From: Bacteroidota bacterium
Lineage (GTDB): Bacteria > Bacteroidota > Bacteroidia > AKYH767-A > OLB10
DNA length: 64,000 bases
Direction of reading: 5' to 3'
Assembly (NCBI GenBank): GCA_016713925.1
Contig: JADJOH010000007.1
Span: 669,501-733,500 of the forward strand
Shown: one piece after another, positions 8,872 to 17,844 of the stretch
Layout of the letters: the number at the start of each line of letters is the position of its first letter
Numbering within the stretch: the first letter of the stretch is position 1
Program-made: the position numbers and the translations under genes
Notes under the pieces: generated by a model
What the model was told of the DNA's origin: nothing
Databases searched by the model: none
Seen by the model: only the letters and a program-made list of their open reading frames with translations

Positions 8872-9834
8872 ATGGGATTATTTGGATTCTTCAGTAAAGA
8901 GAAAAAAGAGTCGCTGGATAAAGGCCTCGAGAAAACGCGTGAGAATTTCTTTACGAAACTCACCAAGACGCTGATCGGGAAATCCAGTATCGACGATGAT
9001 GTACTCGATAATCTGGAGGAAGTTTTGGTGACGAGTGATGTAGGCGTTGAAACAACGTTGAAGATTGTGAAACGCGTGCAGGAACGTGTGGCCCGCGATA
9101 AATATTCAGGTACAAGTGAGTTGAACCGGATTTTGAAAGAGGAAATTGCTGCCTTGATGGCCGAGAATTTTAAAGGCCTCGATGAAAAAAGTAGCAGCGA
9201 TAAATTACCCGCTAAGCCTTATGTCATCATGGTGGTGGGCGTGAATGGTGTCGGCAAAACGACCACGATCGGTAAGCTGGCCTATCAATTCAAAAAGGAA
9301 GGAAAGAAGGTGGTGTTGGGTGCAGCAGATACCTTCCGTGCAGCAGCCGTAGATCAGTTAACGATTTGGGCGAAGCGAGTGGATGTGCCCATCGTGAGTC
9401 AGGGTATGGGTGCTGATCCGGCCTCGGTGGCGTATGATGCAGTGGCTTCAGCGAAGGCGCAGGATGCGGATGTCTGTATCATCGATACCGCAGGGCGCTT
9501 GCACAATAAGATCAACCTCATGAATGAATTGTCGAAGATCAAACGTGTGATGGAGAAAGTGATGCCCGATGCCCCTCATGAGATATTATTGGTGCTGGAT
9601 GCTTCTACCGGACAAAATGCTTTTGAACAAGCCAAACAATTTATAGCGGCTACCGAAGTGAATGCTCTTGCGCTTACCAAACTTGATGGTACAGCTAAGG
9701 GTGGAGTGGTTATCGGTGTCTCTGATCAATTTAAAGTTCCCGTGAAATATATTGGTGTCGGTGAGAAGATGGAAGATCTTCAGCTATTCGACAGAAATGA
9801 ATTCGTTAATTCGTTGTTTAATTCTCAAAACTGA
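8872..9834 (+). CDS. ftsY: Signal recognition particle receptor FtsY
   Basis: A 320-residue SRP-family GTPase that docks the SRP-ribosome complex at the inner membrane for co-translational insertion. The GTPase motifs are intact: G1 GVNGVGKTTTIGKLA, the SRP insertion region AADTFRAAAVDQLTIW, G3 DTAGRLHNKINLM and G4 TKLDGTAKGG. The N-domain precedes them, and there is only a short charged N-terminal A region (MGLFGFFSKEKKESLDKGLE), as is normal in this phylum. The start is ATG at 8872, just after the terminator. The next gene begins one base after the stop codon, so translation is probably coupled. Confidence 0.97.
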   Translation: MGLFGFFSKEKKESLDKGLEKTRENFFTKLTKTLIGKSSIDDDVLDNLEEVLVTSDVGVETTLKIVKRVQERVARDKYSGTSELNRILKEEIAALMAENFKGLDEKSSSDKLPAKPYVIMVVGVNGVGKTTTIGKLAYQFKKEGKKVVLGAADTFRAAAVDQLTIWAKRVDVPIVSQGMGADPASVAYDAVASAKAQDADVCIIDTAGRLHNKINLMNELSKIKRVMEKVMPDAPHEILLVLDASTGQNAFEQAKQFIAATEVNALALTKLDGTAKGGVVIGVSDQFKVPVKYIGVGEKMEDLQLFDRNEFVNSLFNSQN

Positions 9835-9835
9835 T

Positions 9836-10321
9836 ATGAAAAAATTAATTGCTCTTGCTGGCATCGTTATCGGCTTTCTGCGCCCGGCTTTCTCACAAGA
9901 TTGGCAGATAGAAATAAAGGATAATCTGGCGAAAATGCAAATGGAACAGGTGTATCGCATTACTCCCGATAGCCTCATCATCACAGGCAAAGCGGATTAT
10001 GGCCGGACCAGAGTCAATTATTTGCTGCGTAAGCTCAGCGAGAAGGAAATAGCAGTGATGCAGGATATCCTTAAAAAATTCCCTGCAGATAGCTTAAAGG
10101 AAGTTTATTTCAATGACTACAGTAACTTCAAACAAATTGACGAAGAGAATTACCCTCGATCCATTGATGTTAAAATAGAGAAAAACGGTAAAACCTATAT
10201 TTCAAAAGCGACAAATGCCTGGGTAGAATTGTATGTTCGGCTATTCGATGCCGTTAACCCGATGTTTCCTGCTGAAGTGCGCGTTGTTCTGGATAAATCA
10301 AAATTTAATGTGTTTTACTAA
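9836..10321 (+). CDS. Small exported protein of unknown function
   Basis: A 161-residue protein that I do not recognise. It begins MKKLIALAGIVIGFLRPAFSQ, a plausible signal peptide ending at an SQ-type site, so export is likely. The mature part is mixed and hydrophilic, with no cysteines and no recognisable catalytic motif, and contains VYRITPDSLIITGKADYG and RSIDVKIEKNGKTYISKA. The pattern suggests a small beta-rich periplasmic domain. The start codon lies one base after the ftsY stop (TGATATG), and rimO starts two bases after its own stop, so it is very probably in an ftsY-orf-rimO-bshC operon. Confidence 0.75.
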   Translation: MKKLIALAGIVIGFLRPAFSQDWQIEIKDNLAKMQMEQVYRITPDSLIITGKADYGRTRVNYLLRKLSEKEIAVMQDILKKFPADSLKEVYFNDYSNFKQIDEENYPRSIDVKIEKNGKTYISKATNAWVELYVRLFDAVNPMFPAEVRVVLDKSKFNVFY

Positions 10322-10323
10322 TC

Positions 10324-11637
10324 GTGAAGACCAAAACGCTTAAGCAGAATAAAGTGAATGTGGTCACGCTGGGTTGTTCAAAGAACCTGGTGGATTCAGA
10401 AGTCCTGATGGGTCAGTTGCGCGCCAATGATTTTGATGTGGTGCATGAAAGTAATAAGAATGATGCATCCATCGTGGTGATCAATACCTGTGGATTTATT
10501 GATAATGCCAAACAGGAATCCATCGACACCATTTTACATTATGCCAGGAAGAAGGAAGAAGGAAAGATTGAACGTTTGATTGTAACGGGATGCCTGTCCG
10601 AAAGATATAAACCGGATTTGGAAAAAGAAATTACCAACGTCGATGCTTTTTTCGGAACCCGCGACCTGCCCTTGTTGTTGAAGACACTCGGAGCAGATTA
10701 TAAGCATGAACTGGTAGGAGAGCGTTTGCTGACTACACCTCGTCATTTTGCCTATATGAAAATTTCAGAAGGCTGCGATCGTCCCTGTTCGTTTTGTGCT
10801 ATTCCCTTGATGCGCGGTAAGCATATTTCGCGTCCGATGGAAGAATTGGTGAAGGAAGCAACGCATCTTGTCAGTAATGGTACCAAGGAACTTTTATTGA
10901 TTGCACAGGATTCTACTTATTACGGACTCGATATTTATAAAGACAGAAAGTTAGCGGAGTTGTTGCGGCGCTTAAGTGATGTGGATGGGATGGGGTGGAT
11001 TCGCCTTCATTATGCTTTTCCAAGTGGTTTTCCGGAAGAGGTGTTGGACGTGATGCGTGAGCGGGAGAATATATGCAAGTATATTGATATTCCCTTGCAG
11101 CATATTTCGGACTCCATGCTGAAGTCGATGCGGAGAGGAACTACCGAAGCCCGAACCTATGCCTTGATTGATCAATTCAGAGAGAAAGTTCCGGGTATTG
11201 CTTTACGCACTTCGCTCATTGCCGGCTACCCTGGAGAAACGGAGGCCGATCATGAAGCCATGCTGCGATTTGTAGAAAAAGTGCGTTTCGATCGTCTGGG
11301 GATTTTCACCTATTCGCATGAGGAGAATACCACAGCCTATGAACTCGATGATGATGTGCCGGATGAAGTGAAGCAGGAGCGGGCAGAGGCGGTGATGGCA
11401 TTGCAGCAGGATATTTCAGAAGATATTAACAGTAAGAAAGTAGGTCAGGTATTTAAAGTGCTCTTTGACCGTAAGGAGGGCGACTATTTTGTGGGCAGAA
11501 CAGAATTTGATTCGCCGGAAGTGGACAATGAAGTACTCGTTTCCGCAAAAGAAAATTATATTCGTATTGGTGATTTCGCACAAGTGAAGATAACGTCAAC
11601 CGCCGCTTTTGATCTCTATGGTGAGTTGGTCGGATAA
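10324..11637 (+). CDS. rimO: Ribosomal protein uS12 methylthiotransferase RimO
   Basis: RimO adds a methylthio group to the conserved aspartate of ribosomal protein uS12, using radical SAM chemistry and two iron-sulfur clusters. The protein is 437 residues and begins with GTG (MKTKTLKQNKVNVVTLGCSKN). The N-terminal UPF0004 domain has its cluster cysteines in TLGCSKNLVDSE, VINTCGFID and VTGCLSERY. The radical SAM motif is CDRPCSFC, with the following RGKHISRP region. A TRAM domain closes the protein (KVLFDRKEGDYFVGRTEFDSPEVDN). The RimO-specific features distinguish it from MiaB. It sits two bases after the preceding gene and 12 bases before bshC. Confidence 0.95.
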   Translation: MKTKTLKQNKVNVVTLGCSKNLVDSEVLMGQLRANDFDVVHESNKNDASIVVINTCGFIDNAKQESIDTILHYARKKEEGKIERLIVTGCLSERYKPDLEKEITNVDAFFGTRDLPLLLKTLGADYKHELVGERLLTTPRHFAYMKISEGCDRPCSFCAIPLMRGKHISRPMEELVKEATHLVSNGTKELLLIAQDSTYYGLDIYKDRKLAELLRRLSDVDGMGWIRLHYAFPSGFPEEVLDVMRERENICKYIDIPLQHISDSMLKSMRRGTTEARTYALIDQFREKVPGIALRTSLIAGYPGETEADHEAMLRFVEKVRFDRLGIFTYSHEENTTAYELDDDVPDEVKQERAEAVMALQQDISEDINSKKVGQVFKVLFDRKEGDYFVGRTEFDSPEVDNEVLVSAKENYIRIGDFAQVKITSTAAFDLYGELVG

Positions 11638-11649
11638 TTAAAAGAAGTA

Positions 11650-13242
11650 ATGGAAGTACATCATCTCCCGCTCGCTGATTCCGGTTTGTACGGAAAGATG
11701 ATGCTGGATTATATTGAAGGTCATCCGCAGCTTCGTCCCTTCTACAGTTATTCGCCTGCACTTTCTTCCTTCCCGGATGTGATCGAAGCCAGAAAGGAAT
11801 TTCCTTTTCATCGTGAAACATTGGCAGATGAAATGCTTGCTCAGCATCAAGCCTATGTTCAACGCTTTCCCGTACTTTCCCAACAGATTGAAGCATTAAG
11901 AAGCGAACAAACATTTACAGTCACTACAGGACATCAGCTTTGTCTTGCCACCGGTCCGCTCTATTTCATTTATAAAATTATAACAACAATCCATCTTTGC
12001 CGGCAGTTGGCGCAAGAGTTTCCTTCTCATCATTTTGTTCCTGTTTACTGGATGGCTTCGGAAGATCATGATATAGAAGAGATCAATCATTTCCATCTTT
12101 TTTCAGAAACTTTAAAATGGGAAACAAAAGAAAGGGGACGTACAGGTAGATTGTCGACAGCGGGTATTGGTGAATTGATTCAGGAAGTGGAAAGGCTTTG
12201 CGGCAATAATCCATTTGCTGCTGAAGTGATTTTACTTTTGAAAAATGCATACGAACAACATCCGCATCTTTCAGAAGCTACACGCGATTTGGTGTTGACT
12301 TTGTTTGGTGAACAGGGCCTACTGGTGATTGATGCAGACCGGCCTACATTGAAGAAATTGTTTGCACATGTCATTAGCGAAGAGTTGACCTTGCACCCTT
12401 CTTTCGAAATCGTAAACAGTACCACAGAAAGATTAGCACATCATTATAAAACGCAATTGAGTCCGCGTGAAATCAATTTATTTTATCTGGAAGAAGGCTT
12501 GCGTGAGCGAATTGTAAAGGATGAAAAAGGACATTATCATGTGCTGAATACTGACCTTGATTTCTCCCGTGAATTCATTCTTGATTTGGTGGAGAAGCAA
12601 CCGGAGCGCTTTAGCCCCAATGTGGTGTTGCGCCCCCTGTATCAGGAAACGATTTTACCAAACATCGCCTATGTAGGAGGTCCGGGAGAGATCGCTTATT
12701 GGATGCAGTTGAAGGAGATTTTTGCGCATTACAATGTTTTCTTTCCGATGCTTGTCCCAAGAAACAATGCGTTGGTATTGCCGGCGCGACCTTTAGAGAA
12801 ATTTCTTAATCTGGGATTTGAAAGAAAGGATGTCTTCCGTTCCTTCGATGACCTGAGCAAACAATGGCTCTCCGGACAAGAAGATTTATCATCGGGAATC
12901 AATGCGTCTTCCGAAAAAATGCAGGAGTTGTACAATGAGCTGACGTTACTCTTTACCAAAGCCGACCCTACACTTGCCGCCAGCGTACAGGGAGAATTAC
13001 AAAAAGTGCTTAATGGACTTGAAAATTTAGGCAAGAAAGGAAATGCCGCCTTGAAGCGCAAGCATGAAGTCGCCTTGAATCAGTTAAAAGTGGTTCTGGA
13101 TAAAGTGAGTCCTGCAGGACATGCACAGGAGCGTCATGTGAATTTCATACAGTTTTATTCTTTACAAGGACCGTCGTTTATTGATGATCTGATGAAGAAC
13201 CTTCAGCCGCTGGATTTTAATGTAGCCGTTTTTACAGAATAG
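11650..13242 (+). CDS. bshC: Bacillithiol biosynthesis cysteine-adding enzyme BshC
   Basis: BshC joins cysteine to glucosaminyl-malate, the last step of bacillithiol synthesis. The 530-residue length is normal. Family blocks seen are MEVHHLPLADSG at the start, TVTTGHQLCLATGPLYFIYK, PVYWMASEDHDIEEINH, LRPLYQETILPNIAYVGGPGEIAYW and FPMLVPRNNALVL. A coiled-coil-like segment follows, and the end is HVNFIQFYSLQGPSFIDDL. bshA and bshB are not in this window. It is 12 bases after rimO on the same strand. Confidence 0.94.
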   Translation: MEVHHLPLADSGLYGKMMLDYIEGHPQLRPFYSYSPALSSFPDVIEARKEFPFHRETLADEMLAQHQAYVQRFPVLSQQIEALRSEQTFTVTTGHQLCLATGPLYFIYKIITTIHLCRQLAQEFPSHHFVPVYWMASEDHDIEEINHFHLFSETLKWETKERGRTGRLSTAGIGELIQEVERLCGNNPFAAEVILLLKNAYEQHPHLSEATRDLVLTLFGEQGLLVIDADRPTLKKLFAHVISEELTLHPSFEIVNSTTERLAHHYKTQLSPREINLFYLEEGLRERIVKDEKGHYHVLNTDLDFSREFILDLVEKQPERFSPNVVLRPLYQETILPNIAYVGGPGEIAYWMQLKEIFAHYNVFFPMLVPRNNALVLPARPLEKFLNLGFERKDVFRSFDDLSKQWLSGQEDLSSGINASSEKMQELYNELTLLFTKADPTLAASVQGELQKVLNGLENLGKKGNAALKRKHEVALNQLKVVLDKVSPAGHAQERHVNFIQFYSLQGPSFIDDLMKNLQPLDFNVAVFTE

Positions 13243-13386
13243 AAGAGCCTCTTTCAACCTGATTTTATTTCTGAGGAGGTAGCTCCGGGAAGTGCTAAGA
13301 CTATAGCTTCGAAAGGTGGATTTCTTTTTACTGTTTTACATTTTAGTATCTTTCGAAAACTATTTTTGTATACTTAAACTCATTCC

Positions 13387-14943
13387 ATGTCAACGATCGA
13401 ATCTTTCCTCTCTGCCATGCAACAAGGCTACACCTTTAAAGGGGCTTCTCTTACCATTGGTGCGGCTATGTTTGATGGACATGTTCAAAAGGAAGCGCCT
13501 GTAAAAATCCCGCTTTCTACTTTGAATCGCCATGGACTTATCGCGGGAGCCACCGGTACCGGTAAGACAAAGACACTACAAGGACTTGCGGAAGGACTCT
13601 CAGCCCATGGTGTAGCTGTAATGATGATGGACATCAAGGGTGATTTGAGTGGAATTGCTAAAGCAGGTACAGAGAACGATAGGATTAAAGAGCGTCACTC
13701 GAAATTGGGTATTGAATGGAAACCTGCCGCTTTTCCCTGTGAGCTCATGAGTTTGTCGGGGGAGAAAGGCGTACGTTTAAGAGCTACTGTTTCTGAGTTT
13801 GGTCCGGTCTTGTTTTCAAAAATTCTAAGTCTGAATGATACGCAATCCGGAGTAGTGTCGTTGGTTTTTAAATATGCCGATGATCGTGAATTGCCTTTAC
13901 TTGACCTCAAGGATTTTAAAAAAGTATTGCAGTATTGTACCAACGAAGGAAAAGATGAGGTAAAGAAGGAGTATGGGGCCATCTCTACGGCTTCTGCTTC
14001 CACCATCCTCAGAAAAATTATTGAAATCGAAGAGCAGGGTGCCGAATTATTTTTTGGAGAGCTTTCCTTTGATGTAAATGATTTACTTCGATTAGATGAG
14101 GGTGGTAAAGGGTATATACATATCGTTAGACTCACCGACATTCAGGATAAGCCAAAGTTGTTTTCTACATTTATGCTTTGTTTGCTTGCAGAGATCTACA
14201 GGGAATTTCCGGAAGAAGGCGATGTCGAACAACCGAAACTCGTTCTCTTTATTGATGAAGCACATCTGATCTTTAAAGAAGCCAGTAGCGCTCTGCTGGA
14301 TCAGCTGGAGTCCATTATTAAATTGATTCGCTCCAAAGGGGTAGGGCTTATCTTTTGTACGCAAACGCCTATTGATATTCCGGCTGCCATTTTAGGACAA
14401 TTGGGATTGAAAGTGCAACATGCCTTGCGTGCATTCACAGCCAATGATCGTAAGGCCATTAAGATGGTTTCTGAAAATTATCCGGAAACTGATTTTTATA
14501 AAGTAGATAGTCTGATTACTGAATTGGGAATTGGTGAAGCGTTCGTTACTGCTCTGAGCGAGAAAGGTACGCCGAGTCCATTGGTGCATGCATGTTTATG
14601 TGCGCCCCAATCGCGAATGGATGTCCTTTCAAGTTCAGAGCAGGAAGAATTACTTTCCGGGTCAGCATTGGTGAAGAAATACAACCAGGCAGTCGATAGA
14701 GAAAGTGCTTATGAGATTTTACAGCAAAAACTGGTTGATGCAGAAGTGGAAGTTAAGAAGGAGGAGCCGGGTAAAAAACCGACAAAAAAGACTGATAAGG
14801 AAGAGGGGTCTGTCATAGGTGAGGCCCTTGATAGTACTGTTGGGAGGCAGGTAGCCCGCACATTAGCACGCGAAGTGACTCGTGGATTATTGGGCATTTT
14901 AGGACTTGGAGGGACTAAAGGAAGAAGCAAAGGTCTGTTTTAA
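13387..14943 (+). CDS. HerA-like ATPase, DUF853 family
   Basis: A 518-residue cytoplasmic P-loop ATPase of the HerA/FtsK-like group, DUF853 family (related to E. coli YjgR). Walker A is GATGTGKT at residues 54-61, followed by MMMDIKGDLSGIAKAG. Walker B is in LVLFIDEAHLIF, with a sensor region GVGLIFCTQTPIDIPAAILGQLG. The C-terminal tail is charged (VEVKKEEPGKKPTKKTDKEE) and ends in a basic glycine-rich segment, LGILGLGGTKGRSKGLF. The biological role is not established; a nucleic acid translocase or a chaperone-like NTPase are both possible. It is apparently monocistronic, 144 bases after bshC. Confidence 0.88.
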   Translation: MSTIESFLSAMQQGYTFKGASLTIGAAMFDGHVQKEAPVKIPLSTLNRHGLIAGATGTGKTKTLQGLAEGLSAHGVAVMMMDIKGDLSGIAKAGTENDRIKERHSKLGIEWKPAAFPCELMSLSGEKGVRLRATVSEFGPVLFSKILSLNDTQSGVVSLVFKYADDRELPLLDLKDFKKVLQYCTNEGKDEVKKEYGAISTASASTILRKIIEIEEQGAELFFGELSFDVNDLLRLDEGGKGYIHIVRLTDIQDKPKLFSTFMLCLLAEIYREFPEEGDVEQPKLVLFIDEAHLIFKEASSALLDQLESIIKLIRSKGVGLIFCTQTPIDIPAAILGQLGLKVQHALRAFTANDRKAIKMVSENYPETDFYKVDSLITELGIGEAFVTALSEKGTPSPLVHACLCAPQSRMDVLSSSEQEELLSGSALVKKYNQAVDRESAYEILQQKLVDAEVEVKKEEPGKKPTKKTDKEEGSVIGEALDSTVGRQVARTLAREVTRGLLGILGLGGTKGRSKGLF

Positions 14944-15141
14944 AGTGGGTGAATGGCCTTTAATTCTTGGTTAATGGATTAAAAATTTAGGCGAATGATA
15001 AATTTTCTGCCTTTTCGGTTGGTCAAAATCCGATTCAAAAGCACTTTTTGCCCGTTCAGCAATAGTATATGCCAGTTCACTGCATTCTATTATGCCCTGT
15101 TAGCGCAGACTCTACATTTGTAGGTAAGAAAAAGCAAGGAC

Positions 15142-15768
15142 ATGATGGTTAAGAGACTGGAAAAGAAGAAATTGATATTAAATGCAGCCATGGACTGTTT
15201 TTCTCAAATGGGTTATGACAAAACTACCCTGGATGAAATTGGTGGTAAGGTGAATTTGAATAAAGCCTCTTTATACTACTACTATAATAGCAAGGAGGAT
15301 TTGTTCAGTGATGTCATTTATGCAGAGGCTGCCCAATTCCTGGAGGAAGTTAAAACCAAATTGAAAACTATTCACCAATTGGAAGAAAAGGTGGTTTTCT
15401 TCTTACTGGAAAGAAGAAAGTTCTATCATAGATTATCTGAGATGCATTTCGTACCTGTTCATGCCTCCAATGAAAATGATCCGCTGTTAAATGTGGTGTT
15501 GCATAGCATTCAATTGGGCGAAAAGTCATTGTTGAGTTCAACAATTAAGGATGGAATGAGACCGGGCGAAATACACCGCATGGATCCCGAGCGATTAGCG
15601 GAAGTACTCCTGAAAGTATCTACAGCGTTCAAAAGTCCTGCATCATCCCAACATGCGTTGAATGGAAACTCAAAATTAAATGGTAATTCTACCACGGAGG
15701 ATGTCAATGCTGAAGATATCCGATTGACCACTCGTCTCATCTTGCGCGGAGTGAGAAGCGAATCGTAG
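15142..15768 (+). CDS. TetR/AcrR-family transcriptional regulator
   Basis: A 208-residue TetR-type repressor. The N-terminal helix-turn-helix is clear: KLILNAAMDCFSQMGYDKT, then TLDEIGGKVNLNKASLYYYY and NSKEDLF. The C-terminal ligand/dimer domain is divergent, so the effector cannot be named. A serine/asparagine-rich linker (LNGNSKLNGNSTTED) sits near the C-terminus. A TACATTTG -7-like box lies at 15113-15120, but no convincing -33 was found. It precedes the GH13-MFS genes on the same strand by about 300 bases and may control them, which is inference from position only. Confidence 0.9.
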   Translation: MMVKRLEKKKLILNAAMDCFSQMGYDKTTLDEIGGKVNLNKASLYYYYNSKEDLFSDVIYAEAAQFLEEVKTKLKTIHQLEEKVVFFLLERRKFYHRLSEMHFVPVHASNENDPLLNVVLHSIQLGEKSLLSSTIKDGMRPGEIHRMDPERLAEVLLKVSTAFKSPASSQHALNGNSKLNGNSTTEDVNAEDIRLTTRLILRGVRSES

Positions 15769-16043
15769 TATCCAACCAAAGTGTTTCAGAAATATTGAAT
15801 CCTGAATTTCTATCAATTCCAAGATCAATTTATGGAATTTTCTATGGAAAAAAATGTGCTTGAATCAATTTAGTCGGCTTCCCAAGTAAAACTTGATCTT
15901 TATGTCCGGTAAATGCGACTTTTTTTTCGAAAAATATACTTTTAAGTGAGTGCGCATTTGTAAATAGTGGGCCTAACAATCATCTGTGCAAAACAGATCA
16001 TTCAACTGAAAAATATAAGAGTTGATTCTTTTATTTTCATGCC

Positions 16044-16062
16044 CTATAGGGTAATCCTATAG
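16044..16062. promoter_or_regulatory. Inverted repeat immediately 5' of the GH13 gene
   Basis: ctatagg-gtaat-cctatag: two perfect 7-bp arms with a 5-base spacer. It ends four bases before the ATG at 16067. The size and symmetry suit a regulator operator or a small hairpin that could mask the start codon. The preceding 298 bases (15769-16066) hold no gene and no other clear element apart from an imperfect repeat near 15980-16003. Confidence 0.45.
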
Positions 16063-16066
16063 ACCT

Positions 16067-17833
16067 ATGAAGAAATCCTATTTTGCCCCGCGGCAACATA
16101 AATTTACGATGTATCAGTTAATGCTGAGGGTTTTTTCTAATACCAAAGTACGCAATAAGGCCTTCGGAACAATTGCTGAAAACGGCAGCGGTAAATTCAA
16201 TGATATAACAGCCACTGTGCTTGATGCCGTTGGTGATCTGGGCATCTCCCACATTTGGTTTACAGGTGTATTGGAGCATGCTACTCTGAGTGATTATGAT
16301 CAGCATGGCATGCCATCTGACAACCCCTACGTAGTTAAAGGCAGAGCAGGATCTCCATATGCCATTCGTGATTATTACGATGTAGATCCGGATCTCGCAG
16401 TGGATGTTGACAACAGAATCGCTGAGTTTGAACAAATGCTACAACGTACCCACAAGGCCGGTTTGAAGGCCATCATCGACTTTGTACCGAATCATGTTTC
16501 AAGAACTTATCATTCGGATAAGAATCCGGGGCGCCAACCCGATTTTGGTGCCAATGACGATACTTCCTTTCTTTTCCGAAGAGATAATAACTTTATGTAT
16601 CTCCATGATGGAGCGTTTCAAATCCCGGCCGATTACCATCCGCTGGGGGGAAAGAAAATTTCAGGTTTAAGTAAAAAATATTCAGAAGTGCCGGCAAGGG
16701 TTACCGGTAATGATGTCTATAGCACCAGTCCATCATTGAATGACTGGTTTGAAACCATTAAATTGAACTTCGGTGTGGATCCTCATCCCCCGCATACCTG
16801 CTATTTTGATCCGATTCCACAAACCTGGTTGCAGTTGTTGGATATTTTATTGTACTGGTGTGAAAAGGGAGTGGATGGCTTTAGATGTGATATGGCGGAG
16901 ATGGTTCCTGCAGAATTTTGGGAGTGGATTATTCCTTGTGTTAAAACACATTATCCTGATGTCATCTTTATTGCAGAGATCTATAAACCCGAACTGTATC
17001 AACGTTATCTTGAATATGGTTTTTTTGATTATCTCTATGATAAAGTGCAGCTATACGATACGTTAGTAGCCATCTTACGTGGCCAATGTCCTGCAGATGA
17101 TTTAACACGTGCAGCCAGAAGTGTTGAAGAATTTTCAGAGCGCATGTTATCGTTTCTGGAGAATCATGATGAAGAGCGAATTGCTTCCTCTCATTTTATG
17201 GGAGACGGGAAATTTGCTTTACCGGCAATGGTCGTTTGCGCCACGATTTCGAAAGGTCCGGTAATGATTTATTTTGGTCAGGAAGTGGGAGAACCGGCTG
17301 CCGGAAATATGGGCTTTGCCGGTGATCGTGGGAGAACTTCCATTTTCGATTATTGCGGAGCTCCCGAACATCAGAAATGGTACAATAAGGGAAAGTGTGA
17401 CGGCGGATTGCTTTCTGATGAACAAAAGGAGTTGAGATCGAATTATAAGAATATCCTAAATCTTATCACTCAAAGTAAAGCCATCTCTACCGGGGGATAT
17501 TATGATTTACAATATGTAAATCGCCATCATCAGAGTGAAGGGTACGATGAACGTTATTTGTTTTCATTTATCCGGCATTGTGCTTCCGAGAAATTACTCA
17601 TCGCTGTTAACTTTAGTAAGACTACCACTTTTAAGGCTCATATTAGAATTCCACCGGAAGCCATCCGGGAAACGGGAATGGTTTCGAAAGGAGTCATTAC
17701 ATTTACAGATATTCTGCACGGAGATTTTACAGTGGAAAAACAAACTTCAGCGCTTTATAAAGAGGGGGATCGTTTGTCGGGTTTAGTGCTGGAGATGGCC
17801 CCATTCTCATCTTATGTCCTCCGTATACATTAA
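16067..17833 (+). CDS. GH13-family alpha-amylase-like glycoside hydrolase (cytoplasmic)
   Basis: A 588-residue alpha-glucan-active enzyme of family GH13 with no signal peptide, so it probably works on imported oligosaccharides or internal glucan. The (beta/alpha)8 barrel motifs are in order: region I AIIDFVPNHV, region II GVDGFRCDMAE with nucleophile Asp275, region III FIAEIYKPE with acid/base Glu304, and region IV LENHDEERIA with Asp368. A C-terminal all-beta domain follows (LLIAVNFSKTTTFKAHIRIP). Its exact specificity (amylase, maltogenic enzyme or transglycosidase) cannot be set from sequence alone. It is followed 11 bases later by an MFS transporter, which suggests import and breakdown of one sugar. 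A short inverted repeat abuts its start codon. Confidence 0.9.
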   Translation: MKKSYFAPRQHKFTMYQLMLRVFSNTKVRNKAFGTIAENGSGKFNDITATVLDAVGDLGISHIWFTGVLEHATLSDYDQHGMPSDNPYVVKGRAGSPYAIRDYYDVDPDLAVDVDNRIAEFEQMLQRTHKAGLKAIIDFVPNHVSRTYHSDKNPGRQPDFGANDDTSFLFRRDNNFMYLHDGAFQIPADYHPLGGKKISGLSKKYSEVPARVTGNDVYSTSPSLNDWFETIKLNFGVDPHPPHTCYFDPIPQTWLQLLDILLYWCEKGVDGFRCDMAEMVPAEFWEWIIPCVKTHYPDVIFIAEIYKPELYQRYLEYGFFDYLYDKVQLYDTLVAILRGQCPADDLTRAARSVEEFSERMLSFLENHDEERIASSHFMGDGKFALPAMVVCATISKGPVMIYFGQEVGEPAAGNMGFAGDRGRTSIFDYCGAPEHQKWYNKGKCDGGLLSDEQKELRSNYKNILNLITQSKAISTGGYYDLQYVNRHHQSEGYDERYLFSFIRHCASEKLLIAVNFSKTTTFKAHIRIPPEAIRETGMVSKGVITFTDILHGDFTVEKQTSALYKEGDRLSGLVLEMAPFSSYVLRIH

Positions 17834-17844
17834 TTTCGGGACCC

